From the NCBI RefSeq assembly GCF_000005825.2, contig NC_013791.2, forward strand, positions 3,720,001 to 3,784,000: a DNA stretch of 64,000 nt. The letters are read 5' to 3'. The DNA is from Alkalihalophilus pseudofirmus OF4 (GTDB taxonomy: Bacteria; Bacillota; Bacilli; Bacillales; Bacillaceae_D). Shown here piece by piece: positions 40,908-50,585 of this stretch. The notes beneath the pieces are model-generated. The model did not search any database and had not been told where the DNA came from. It was given only the letters and a program-made list of their open reading frames with translations. Position 1 is the first letter of the stretch. The number at the start of each line of letters is the position of its first letter. Position numbers and translations under genes: made by a program.

Positions 40908-41894
40908 TTATATCCGGTCTGACCGTTCTTCTAGCCAGCTTTCGAGAAAATCCGGAATTTCTCCTGAAAGCGCAAGGCTGATATGGCCCCCTTTTACGCG
41001 CTTATATGTCCGGTCTTCACTCCCTATCATTTTCATCAATGGTTTTGTTAAATGTTCTGGTACGATTAAGTCGTCAGTCGTAGAAACAACCAGCAAATCC
41101 GCCGTTACGTTTCGAAGGTTAACATGTTCCCCGCCCAGATAAAGTTTATTTAAAATCAATTTATTTTTCTTTCCCAATTCATTCATTAACTGCTTTAATG
41201 CAGCCCCTGAAAAAGGAATATGCTCCTCCACCCACTTGCTTACAAGTTCTGCTTTCTTTGAACGTTTGGCATGGCTTTGAAATGCAGGAGACCATGTATT
41301 TGTAAAGGTAAATGGTTTGGTCATCGTCCGCATAGCAATCTCTACTAGCTTAGCAGGAATCAAACCATATTGGTCGATTACCTCATCAAAGCTAATCTCT
41401 TCTTTCTTCAATGCTTCCGCCCACTTTTCTAAAAAAGGCGGCTTATCAAAATCAAGCGGCGGCGCAAATAGAATGAGGTTCCGAATAGGCTCCGTGCTTA
41501 AAGCCGTATACATTAATGCCAACGTACCACCTAAACAATAACCAATCACACTCATTTCCTCTGCCCTAGAATGAGCAAGTGCTCGTTTGACAGCCTGCTT
41601 GATATACTTCAACACATAATCATCTAGAGTAAGATGTCCGTCCTCATATCCCGGCACTCCAAAATCAAGCAAATACACATCGTACCCCTGCTTAGTAAAA
41701 GCCTCCACCATACTCATTCCAGGTGCCAAATCAAGAATATAGGCTTTATTCAACAAGGAATAGACGAGAAATAAAGGAACACGATACGTTTTTTTCTTCG
41801 CTGGATAATACCAGAGCGTCGCTTTATTTTTCTTCCAAACGGCCACTCGAGATGTTTGTCCTATATGAGGGTTTAATCTATCAAACTGATCCAT
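40908..41894 (-). CDS. phaC: Polyhydroxyalkanoate synthase subunit PhaC-like (class III/IV)
   Basis: The 328-residue alpha/beta hydrolase carries the PHA synthase lipase-like box GYCLGGTLALMY with the catalytic Cys, NKAYILDLAPGMSMVEAFTKQGYDVY typical of PhaC (shown as NKAYILDLAPG and GYDVYLLDFG), an Asp in STTDDLIVP, and a His in KGGHISLALSG. It is about 30 residues shorter at the N-terminus than class IV PhaC. It would polymerise hydroxyacyl-CoA in granules. Its ATG follows the phaR-like stop with no gap. phaB (reductase) is absent. Confidence 0.88.
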   Translation of the reverse strand: MDQFDRLNPHIGQTSRVAVWKKNKATLWYYPAKKKTYRVPLFLVYSLLNKAYILDLAPGMSMVEAFTKQGYDVYLLDFGVPGYEDGHLTLDDYVLKYIKQAVKRALAHSRAEEMSVIGYCLGGTLALMYTALSTEPIRNLILFAPPLDFDKPPFLEKWAEALKKEEISFDEVIDQYGLIPAKLVEIAMRTMTKPFTFTNTWSPAFQSHAKRSKKAELVSKWVEEHIPFSGAALKQLMNELGKKNKLILNKLYLGGEHVNLRNVTADLLVVSTTDDLIVPEHLTKPLMKMIGSEDRTYKRVKGGHISLALSGEIPDFLESWLEERSDRI

Positions 41895-42392
41895 CTACTC
41901 CCACTCCTCATCTAGCATGCATTCAAGCTCATACTGAAACAGACGAGGATCTGTGATATGAGGATTCACCATAAGCATTGGTGATGCCGCATGATCATTA
42001 TTTATAACGGTTTGCCTGCTGTCATTTCTCTTATTCGTTTTCTCTCTTTGGCTAACTCCCTCTGACTTTTTCTTTAAGGTTTTTGTTTCCTCCCCCAAAC
42101 GATCAACCTTTTCTTCTAGCCTATCAATCTTTTCTTCTACTTGAATAACAAGATTAGCAACTCTTGCTACATCGTCCTTTGATGGTATATTCAGCTGCTG
42201 AGAAATAAGCTCAGAGTATCCTCTTACTTTCTTTAAAGAATGGACATGACTCTCTAGCATAGCATTCATCTGCTCAACACTTTCTGCAGATTCTACCCAC
42301 TCTTTAACCTGTTGATTCATCTCGTTCTCTAGTTTTTTGCCAAAAGACGTCACGAGTGCTCTTTTAGATTTTGATTTTGATTTTTTACCCAT
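41895..42392 (-). CDS. phaR: PhaR/PhaE-like PHA synthase partner subunit
   Basis: The 165-residue protein starts with a Lys/Ser stretch (GKKSKSKSKRALVTS), has a helical region with HSLKKVRGYSELISQQLNIPS like PhaE/PhaR, then a coiled coil (about 85-125, VEEKIDRLEEKVDRLGEET) and an acidic tail with PRLFQYELECMLDEEWE. The PhaR/PhaE family activates and binds PhaC. The sequence match is moderate, but the adjacency to phaC with TAGATG coupling makes the call likely. The start has AAGGAG at -9. Confidence 0.75.
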   Translation of the reverse strand: MGKKSKSKSKRALVTSFGKKLENEMNQQVKEWVESAESVEQMNAMLESHVHSLKKVRGYSELISQQLNIPSKDDVARVANLVIQVEEKIDRLEEKVDRLGEETKTLKKKSEGVSQREKTNKRNDSRQTVINNDHAASPMLMVNPHITDPRLFQYELECMLDEEWE

Positions 42393-42614
42393 TTTCTACT
42401 CTCCTTCTCTCCCTCTATTTCTATACTTCTTCCTGTGAAATTTGCCTTTTATACTATACACACGCTGCGGGTAATCCGTTCATAGATTAACCTACCTTTA
42501 AGAAAATCAAGCAAACGAACCAATTATCTCTGTTCTTCCGCATCTATACCTTTCCAATCTCTCTCTTCTACATATCCTAATTCCGTTACTAGTAAAAAAT
42601 GAGGATGATGAACA

Positions 42615-43973
42615 ATGACTAATAGATTTCAAAGGAGAAAACCAATACCAGGGCCAAAAGAACATTGGTTAAAAGGGAGCTTACAAGCATTCACATCTGA
42701 TCCGCTTCGCTTTTTAAGCAACCAAGCTGAGACGTTCGGGCCTGTGAGCTCTTTTCGTTTCGGACCATTTCAAGAAGTGTATTTCGTCAATGATCCAGAT
42801 CTTATTAAAGAAATCTTGGTGACAAAACAAAAAGCATTCATTAAATCTCGGGATATCCAAATGCTAAAAGCTGTGGTAGGAGAAGGTCTATTAACTAATG
42901 AAAAAGAGTCTCACCTGAAGCAGCGGAGACTTATCCAGCCTGCCTTCAAAAAAACACATATCCACCAGTACGCTCAAGATATGATAGAAACAACAAACGC
43001 ATTTATAAAAGGTTGGAAGGGCGAAGAAGAGAGAAATATTGCAGCTGACATGATGAATATAGCTCTTGGCATTATTACAAAAACAATGTTTGGCATGGAG
43101 ATGGGACAAGGGGCAGATGTGATAGAACAACCGATGGAAGCAGTCATGAAACTTGGTATCAAAAGAATGCGCTCCCTCTCTCCTCTGCCTTTATGGGTCC
43201 CTACTCAGGCAAATCGACAACTGAAAAAGGCAGTGAAAGAGCTGGATGATGTCCTTTTTTCTATCATTAGCAAAAGAAGATTAGAGGATAATCAATCAGA
43301 AGATTTATTAGGGATGTTAATGAAAGCTCGGGATGAAGAAAACGGGGCTGTAATGTCTGATCAGCAGCTACGAGATGAATTAATGACAATATTTCTTGCT
43401 GGACATGAAACGACAGCTAACCTCTTAGCATGGACGTTATATTTATTATCAGAACATCCAAGTGCTGATGAAAGACTGTACGCAGAAATAAAAGAGGTCA
43501 CAAATGGAGAAGCGCTCTTACCAGAACATTACACCAAGCTTACTTATACGCAAAATGTAATATCTGAATCAATGAGACTTTATCCTCCGGCCTATGTGAT
43601 CGGAAGGCAAGTAGAAGAAGACATAGAAATTGGACCCTACTTATTTAACAAGGGGGCGATGGTTTTAATCAGTCAGTATGTTATGCATCGAAACGCATCA
43701 TTCTATCATGAACCTAACATTTTCAAACCGGAACGATTTGATCATAATTTTCTTAAAACCTTGCCTCCTTTTGCCTATTTCCCATTTGGCGGCGGGCCGC
43801 GAGTCTGTATCGGAAACCACTTCGCTATGATGGAGGCTACGTTAGCTTTAGCTGCGATTGCTCAGAATTATAAATTCACCTTAACAAGCAGCCAACAAAA
43901 AGTAACACCACAGCCCCTTATCACACTTCGGCCTAAAGGCGGGCTCATGATGAAGGTTGAGAAGAGGAAGTAA
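42615..43973 (+). CDS. Cytochrome P450 (monooxygenase type)
   Basis: The 452-residue P450 has a proline-rich start (KPIPGPKEHWLKG), the I-helix oxygen-binding IFLAGHETTANLLAW, the K-helix ESMRLYPP (ExxR), and the heme loop FPFGGGPRVCIGNHFAMMEA with the Cys ligand. It resembles class II-type P450s of bacilli (CYP102/CYP197-like heme domains) but has no fused reductase, so it needs electron partners. The flavin reductase family gene just downstream, in opposite orientation, is not an obvious P450 reductase. The substrate is unknown; fatty acids are plausible from the context. The start follows GAGGATG. Confidence 0.9.
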   Translation: MTNRFQRRKPIPGPKEHWLKGSLQAFTSDPLRFLSNQAETFGPVSSFRFGPFQEVYFVNDPDLIKEILVTKQKAFIKSRDIQMLKAVVGEGLLTNEKESHLKQRRLIQPAFKKTHIHQYAQDMIETTNAFIKGWKGEEERNIAADMMNIALGIITKTMFGMEMGQGADVIEQPMEAVMKLGIKRMRSLSPLPLWVPTQANRQLKKAVKELDDVLFSIISKRRLEDNQSEDLLGMLMKARDEENGAVMSDQQLRDELMTIFLAGHETTANLLAWTLYLLSEHPSADERLYAEIKEVTNGEALLPEHYTKLTYTQNVISESMRLYPPAYVIGRQVEEDIEIGPYLFNKGAMVLISQYVMHRNASFYHEPNIFKPERFDHNFLKTLPPFAYFPFGGGPRVCIGNHFAMMEATLALAAIAQNYKFTLTSSQQKVTPQPLITLRPKGGLMMKVEKRK

Positions 43974-44044
43974 AAAGTCAGAAATAGAAGAGGCAAATTT
44001 TTTTCATAGACTTGATTCATTCGATTTGCTTCATTATTATTTAC

Positions 44045-44064
44045 GGGGAGGATCCTCCTTTTTA
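44045..44064 (+). terminator. Short terminator after the P450 gene
   Basis: GGAGGATCCTCC is a perfect 12-base palindrome followed by five T. Confidence 0.6.
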
Positions 44065-44129
44065 ATGTTTGTTTTCAGACACTAACATCATATCGGGGGA
44101 ATCCTCTTCATTTTTATTAAAGTATCTTT

Positions 44130-44678
44130 TTATTTTAAAAAATCTTTATACCCTACTCTATCATCAAGCTTCACATACCTCGATCTCCCTAGATATAAAG
44201 GAATTGAAAGTTGTTTTAAATTTGGCAGCCCATTACTCAAAAAGAGAGCCTCATCTCGGTAAAAGCCCACAAGTTCGGCGACAAAAAAATCATGGTCTCC
44301 ATATGTCTTAACATCAACCGTCTCACATTCATACACAACATAGGCCTCTTTTAAAATAGGAGCTCCCGTTGCCTCACCTTCAATAAAAGATTGGGTTGAT
44401 AGTTTATCTGTATCAGCTCCTGAGGTCACCCCTGCTTTTTGAATAACTTCCGCCTTCTCAAACGGTAGAAAGTTTATCGCGAATTTCCCTGCTTTCTTCA
44501 ACAACTGGTATGAATACCTTTCTCGTCCAATACTTACCCCGTACATAGGAGGCTCATAAGAAATATAAGTATGCCATCCACATGCCATTATATTATGTTC
44601 CTCTTCAACTGCCACCGTCACTAGCGCCACCATGCCAGGATAACTATGCATGACCGTTTTATCTAGCCGCTCTAACAT
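44130..44678 (-). CDS. Flavin reductase family protein
   Basis: The 182-residue protein has the FMN-binding split-barrel fold: GMVALVTVAVEEEHNIMACGWH near the start, shown as NIMACGWHTYISYEPPMYGV with the usual position for flavin binding, RYSYQLLKKAGKFAINFLP, and a late GLPNLKQLSIPLYLGRSRYVKLDD-type end (LYLGRSRYVKLDD). Such proteins bind FMN and reduce flavin or small substrates with NAD(P)H. The specific role is unknown. It lies five bases after the NAD(P)-binding gene, with GGAG at -8 inside that gene's end, so the two form an operon. Confidence 0.85.
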   Translation of the reverse strand: MLERLDKTVMHSYPGMVALVTVAVEEEHNIMACGWHTYISYEPPMYGVSIGRERYSYQLLKKAGKFAINFLPFEKAEVIQKAGVTSGADTDKLSTQSFIEGEATGAPILKEAYVVYECETVDVKTYGDHDFFVAELVGFYRDEALFLSNGLPNLKQLSIPLYLGRSRYVKLDDRVGYKDFLK

Positions 44679-44683
44679 TTACT

Positions 44684-45349
44684 TCACTCCTCTCTCCCAG
44701 CCTTTTCAATCTCATTTGATTGAAGAATCACTGTACCTGTACTTCTATTTTCTGACGCCTGTTTAACCATCGCCCGTGCAACCACCACGTCTTCAATTCC
44801 TCTATACTTTCTAAGCGGGCCCAACAAGAGAGGCTTCATCACTTTCACTGCATGCTCACCCACCTTTTCCCCAAAGCGAAATTCTTCACGATTGCCTAAC
44901 AAAAGAGAAGGTCTGAAGATATCCACATGTGGATAACCTACTTTCTTCACTGCCTCTTCCATTTCGCCTTTTACTCTGCTGTAAAAAACCCGTGACTCTG
45001 AGTCTGCTCCTATCGCAGAGATAACAAGTAAACGCGAAGCCCCTTTCTCCCTCGCTATCCTGGCAACCTTTATCGGATATTCATAATCAACTTTTTTAAA
45101 CGCTTCTTTTGTTTTAGCTTTTTTGATCGTAGTTCCAATACAAATAAAGACATCGTCTACTGCTGGAATATCGTTTTCTGTCAACGAATCAAATTTAACC
45201 TTATGGATGATTTGTTTAGAATCTGACTTATCCACAGGACGGCGCACTAGTAAATGTACTTCTTTGTATTCCTTCGACTGAGATAATTGGTTGACAACTT
45301 GCTTTCCTACAAGCCCTGTTGCCCCAAGTATTAATGCACGACGGTTCAT
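44684..45349 (-). CDS. NAD(P)-binding oxidoreductase (atypical SDR, HTATIP2-like)
   Basis: The 221-residue protein opens with a Rossmann loop, RALILGATGLVGKQVVNQL, then LLVRRPVD, VFICIGTTIKKAKTKEAF and SRLLVISAIGADSESRVFYSRVKGEME, shown as LLVISAIGAD and FYSRVKGEME, where Ser-Tyr-x3-Lys is the SDR active site. The C-terminal RPSLLLGNREEFR is typical of HTATIP2/CC3 proteins. It probably uses NADPH; the substrate is unknown. The start at 45349 follows AAAGGAG at -10; an upstream start is rejected. It is followed by the flavin reductase gene. Confidence 0.86.
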   Translation of the reverse strand: MNRRALILGATGLVGKQVVNQLSQSKEYKEVHLLVRRPVDKSDSKQIIHKVKFDSLTENDIPAVDDVFICIGTTIKKAKTKEAFKKVDYEYPIKVARIAREKGASRLLVISAIGADSESRVFYSRVKGEMEEAVKKVGYPHVDIFRPSLLLGNREEFRFGEKVGEHAVKVMKPLLLGPLRKYRGIEDVVVARAMVKQASENRSTGTVILQSNEIEKAGREE

Positions 45350-45482
45350 TTTGAAGTCACTCCTTTGAACACCATTATAATGATTCTGTTTGAAAAGAGC
45401 GAAAATTTGACTTGATCTTCCAAACTTTCTCATGTTAGGATTTGGTTTGTAAGAGATTTTGTTTTAAAGAACTTAATAGCAT

Positions 45483-45581
45483 TAACTAGGGGTGTCCAAC
45501 GAGCTGGGCTGAGAGAAAAACGCGTTGAAGTTTTTTAACCCTTCGGACCTGATCTGGCTCATACCAGCGTAGGGAAGTTAG
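45483..45581 (+). promoter_or_regulatory. TPP riboswitch (THI box)
   Basis: All conserved pieces are present in order: ACTAGGGGTGTCC, GCTGGGCTGAGAG, a variable P3 extension, CCCTTCGGACCTGATCTGG and CTCATACCAGCGTAGGGAA. The ends TAACT / AGTTA close P1. It precedes a terminator and thiC, so thiamine pyrophosphate should stop transcription of thiC. Confidence 0.97.
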
Positions 45582-45625
45582 AGACTCCTAAGTATTTACA
45601 TGTCTATTTGACTACTTCTACATAG

Positions 45626-47512
<1,887 letters not shown>

Positions 47513-47525
47513 GGTGGTGTTAGAT

Positions 47526-47702
47526 ATGAAGCTTGTCCGGCTTGCAAAGCTTGAACAAGAACGAGCTGCGCTCAACGCTAGAATAAAAGAAATTGAAAAA
47601 GAGATTATAACGTTGCAAACAACATGCGAACATACCTTTTCCGGAGACTCCTATTCGCTTAGCTGCACTAAATGCGGAATCACTCGTGTTCTTTATTATT
47701 AA
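47526..47702 (+). CDS. Small coiled-coil/zinc-ribbon protein downstream of thiC
   Basis: The 58-residue protein is a helical heptad-like stretch (MKLVRLAKLEQERAALNARI) continuing to about residue 32, then a likely zinc site, CEHTFSGDSYSLSCTKCGI (Cys-x-His, then Cys-x2-Cys). I do not recognise a family. The start ATG at 47526 follows GGTGGTG at -5 to -11, and it should be co-transcribed with thiC and thus be TPP-controlled. A longer frame that begins inside thiC is rejected. Confidence 0.68.
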   Translation: MKLVRLAKLEQERAALNARIKEIEKEIITLQTTCEHTFSGDSYSLSCTKCGITRVLYY

Positions 47703-47715
47703 TTGCTTCCTCCCG

Positions 47716-47750
47716 GGCTGCCCCACTTAAGCGGGGCAGCTTTTTTTGTT
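47716..47750 (+). terminator. Terminator of thiC operon
   Basis: GCTGCCCC and GGGGCAGC around ACTTAAGC, then seven T. Confidence 0.92.
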
Positions 47751-47878
47751 TGGAAAACATCACCGGGCAGCGCTCAACTTATTCCTCACGTTTAAAGAAG
47801 CTTAATTTGTGATACATAAGAACATACCAACTAGGACAAAATATGGAAGTAGATTACGAACTGAGGAGGTTCAATTTA

Positions 47879-49414
47879 ATGAATGAGCAAACACCCAATC
47901 AGCTGCCTGAGAGACCAGAGCCATATTGGAGAATAACAAGCCAGTTAGCAAGCTTTCCCCCCCTTAAAGAAGACATTAAGACTGATGTCTGTATTGTAGG
48001 TGGTGGGATTTCTGGAATTACAACGGCCTACCTGCTCGCCAAAGAAGGATTAGATGTGACCTTAATTGAGGCAGATGTATTAGTCAACGGAACGACAGGC
48101 CATACAACCGCTAAAATAACAGCCCAGCATGACCTGATTTATGATGAATTAATCCATAATCTCGGCATTGAAAAAGCAAAGTTGTATTACGAGGCAAATG
48201 ATGCTGCTCTTCAATTTATCCGTAAGTTAGTGAAAGAAGAGAAAATGGCTTGTGATTTTACAGATGAGGATGCCTACCTCTACACCACTAATAACCGAGG
48301 TGTCAGCAAGCTGGAACATGAATTTAAAGCTTATCAGGAAATTGGCATTGATTCTGAATGGATTACCTCCATGCCGCTCGATATTCCTATTAAAGCAGGA
48401 ATCAAAATGCGTAACCAAGCACAATTTCATCCAGTGAAATATTTAGCTCATCTTATTAAAGGATTTACTGAAATGGGCGGTAAAATATATGAGCATACGG
48501 TTGCAGATGATGTAAAAGAAGGCGAAGCTCCTATTGTGGTCACACGTGATGGAAAACGGATTTCAACTCAATATGTAGTAGCTGCTTCCCATTTCCCGTT
48601 CTATGACGGCGCTGGTTTTTACTTTTCTAGACTGCATGCAGACCGCTCCTATGTTGTTGCTGTCGAGTGTGATGAGGAATTTCCAGGAGGAATGTACTTA
48701 AGCTGTGATGAGCCGAAACGATCTCTACGCTACACGGATATGGATGGCAAAAGGCTCGTCATTGTTGGTGGTGAACAACATAAAACCGGGCAAGGCATGG
48801 ATACTATGTATCATTACGCGGCACTAGAAGAATACAGCCAAAAGATGTTCACTAATTCCAAGGTCCGCTTCCGCTGGTCTGCCCAAGACCTTGTGACGCT
48901 TGATAAGGTCCCTTATATCGGAAAACTTTCACGCATGCATCCAAATATTTTTGTTGCCACAGGCTTTAGAAAATGGGGGATGACAAACGGCACGGTTGCC
49001 GCTCATGTGATTTGTGATCTCATTACACATCGTCCAAGTCCATACGAAGAGCTCTTTAAGCCCTCACGCTTTGTCGCTGACCCGAGTATCCGCCACTTCA
49101 TGTCTGAAAACCTTGATGTCGCAAAGCATCTTATAAAAGGCAAGTTTGATGATGCAGATAAATCAATAGATGAAATCTCGGTTGATGAAGGGGCAGTTGT
49201 AAAAGTAGACGGAAAAAGAGCAGGCGCGTATAAGGATAAAGAAGGGTGTCTCCACGTGGTCGACACAACCTGTACGCATATGGGCTGTGAAGTCAATTGG
49301 AATAATGGCGACCGCACATGGGACTGCCCATGTCACGGTTCACGCTTCTCTTACAAAGGCGAGGTCATTGAAGGCCCAGCAACAAAGCCGCTGAAGTCAT
49401 TAAAAGATAAATAA
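47879..49414 (+). CDS. yhfW: FAD-dependent oxidoreductase with Rieske [2Fe-2S] domain (YhfW-like)
   Basis: The 511-residue protein joins a DAO-type FAD domain (dinucleotide loop TDVCIVGGGISGITTAYLLA at about 36, HPVKYLAHLIKG, and VATGFRKWGMTNGTVAAHV near 375) to a C-terminal Rieske domain (about 430-511). The cluster ligands are visible in CTHMGC and CPCHGSRF (Cys-x-His and Cys-x2-His). It follows B. subtilis YhfW. The substrate is unknown; glycine-oxidase-like amine oxidation with electron transfer to the cluster is possible. The start at 47879 follows GAGGAGG at -9; the upstream ATG at 47843 is rejected. Confidence 0.9.
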   Translation: MNEQTPNQLPERPEPYWRITSQLASFPPLKEDIKTDVCIVGGGISGITTAYLLAKEGLDVTLIEADVLVNGTTGHTTAKITAQHDLIYDELIHNLGIEKAKLYYEANDAALQFIRKLVKEEKMACDFTDEDAYLYTTNNRGVSKLEHEFKAYQEIGIDSEWITSMPLDIPIKAGIKMRNQAQFHPVKYLAHLIKGFTEMGGKIYEHTVADDVKEGEAPIVVTRDGKRISTQYVVAASHFPFYDGAGFYFSRLHADRSYVVAVECDEEFPGGMYLSCDEPKRSLRYTDMDGKRLVIVGGEQHKTGQGMDTMYHYAALEEYSQKMFTNSKVRFRWSAQDLVTLDKVPYIGKLSRMHPNIFVATGFRKWGMTNGTVAAHVICDLITHRPSPYEELFKPSRFVADPSIRHFMSENLDVAKHLIKGKFDDADKSIDEISVDEGAVVKVDGKRAGAYKDKEGCLHVVDTTCTHMGCEVNWNNGDRTWDCPCHGSRFSYKGEVIEGPATKPLKSLKDK

Positions 49415-49451
49415 GGTGCTTACATTAAAGGAATTGCAAAGTAAAAGGTCA

Positions 49452-49745
49452 TGCCGCCGCTCCTGAAATATGCTTCGCTTTCCGCGGTGAGCTGCTGAGC
49501 TTCCTCGGGCTTTAGCCCTGCGGGATCTCAGCCCTGCTCTAGGCACCGCAGGAGTCTACGCATATTTCATCCACTAAGTACTGTCTTTGAAACGTATATA
49601 GTGGGATGCTTTCTATTTCGATCAGACCAATCGAATGATAAATTAATTAACTTTACTAAAAGTTAAGATCACTTAACAACTTCTTATAACAAGGGAGCAC
49701 TTTACAACGTCCTTCCTCCTTTGATTAGAGCGGAAATCACCCCCC
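49452..49745 (-). repeat. Composite GC-rich repeat, copy 5 (reversed; module B mostly lost)
   Basis: Module A (49465-49568) is intact and reversed, GAAATATGCTTCGCTTTCC to GCATATTTC. The linker includes TTTCGATCAGACCAATCGAA (49617-49636), the same palindrome as in copy 4. Only the outer flank of module B remains: GGGAGCACTTTACAACGTCC and TTTGATTAGAGCGGAAATCA. The rest of 49415-49889 shows no gene. Confidence 0.8.
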
Positions 49746-49889
49746 CCTGTCAGGATGGATACTTTTTGCAGTGTCTGCGTTTATTACCTGCTCCAGTTTT
49801 GTCTCAGCCATTTTATAAATCTAACTAGGAACATCTAATAGATTAAGGTATGATAGGTGGATCACTTACGTTAGAAAGGTTGTGGTCCC

Positions 49890-50090
49890 ATGAATGGTCA
49901 AAACCGCTCCTCTATTAAAATCGGCCAGCGCGTTCAGATTGTTTTAAAAAAAGACCAACGCTCTGGTACGTTAACAGAAGGCATCATCTCACGCATTTTA
50001 ACGAAATCACCTCATCACCCGCACGGCATAAAGGTGATGCTCGCAGATGGCCAAGTAGGACGTGTAAAAGAAATTCTAGAAGAAGCATAA
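49890..50090 (+). CDS. ywbE: YwbE family protein (DUF2196)
   Basis: The 66-residue protein matches the YwbE family: IKIGQRVQIVLKKDQRSGTL, shown as IKIGQRVQIVLKKDQ, TEGIISRILTKSPHHPHGIKV-type sequence (ILTKSPHHPHGIKVML), and a final GQVGRVKEIL. The small beta-rich fold suggests RNA or nucleic-acid binding, but the function is unknown. The start has AAAGG at -11. In B. subtilis ywbE lies next to ywbD (rRNA methyltransferase); here the ywbD-like gene is 8.5 kb downstream. Confidence 0.92.
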   Translation: MNGQNRSSIKIGQRVQIVLKKDQRSGTLTEGIISRILTKSPHHPHGIKVMLADGQVGRVKEILEEA

Positions 50091-50114
50091 GAAGAGGAGG
50101 CCTCCTTTTCTTAT
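50088..50114. terminator. Bidirectional terminator ywbE / VOC gene
   Basis: AAGAGGAGGCCTCCTTTTCTT is split here as AAGAGGAGG and CCTCCTTTTCTT; the stem ends in T-rich sequence on both sides. Confidence 0.65.
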
Positions 50115-50491
50115 GCTTTTCTTTCTACATGAAGCTCAATTATATGCCCATCAGGATCGAGACAAAAAATCTGAGCGAATCCGCTTTTGCTCAGCGGCTT
50201 TTCGATGACCTCTATCCCCTTCTTCTTAAGCCAGCTTAAAGCCTGGTCATAATCTTCTACTCTAATAGCAAAGTGATGCCCCCTTGGATCTATTATCTTC
50301 TTCTCTTCTATTTTGTTACGGTCTTCGATTAAATGCAGCTGGCCTCCTCCAATTTGAAACCAAGCCCCTCTGAAATCAAAGCCAGGACGCTCTATTTCTT
50401 CAAGTTTTAAAATTTCTTTATAAAACTGTATCGATTGATTTAAATCCTTCACAACAAGACTTACATGATGAAGATCAACTATTTTAAGCAC
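50111..50491 (-). CDS. VOC family (glyoxalase/bleomycin resistance type) protein
   Basis: The 126-residue protein has two beta-alpha-beta-beta-beta modules. Metal-ligand positions appear as LHHVSLVVKDL (His), QLHLIED (His/Glu), GHHFAIRV (His) and GHIIELHV (Glu), as in glyoxalase I-like and dioxygenase-type VOC proteins. The substrate is unknown; lactoylglutathione lyase-like labels are common but unproven. The start is a GTG at 50491 with AAAGGGG upstream. It converges on ywbE. Confidence 0.87.
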   Translation of the reverse strand: MLKIVDLHHVSLVVKDLNQSIQFYKEILKLEEIERPGFDFRGAWFQIGGGQLHLIEDRNKIEEKKIIDPRGHHFAIRVEDYDQALSWLKKKGIEVIEKPLSKSGFAQIFCLDPDGHIIELHVERKA

Positions 50492-50585
50492 TTTGACCTA
50501 GCCCCTTTGTCGTTTTTTATTAAAAATTCCTACTATTAAACCGATATGTATATAGAGGTATGCATTTATAAGGAGGATGGAGTAA

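Noticed and set aside
44130-44678. Flavin reductase as the redox partner of the neighbouring P450
   Set aside because: It is on the opposite strand, in an operon with an unrelated NAD(P)-binding protein, and lacks an iron-sulfur domain; the link is not supported.
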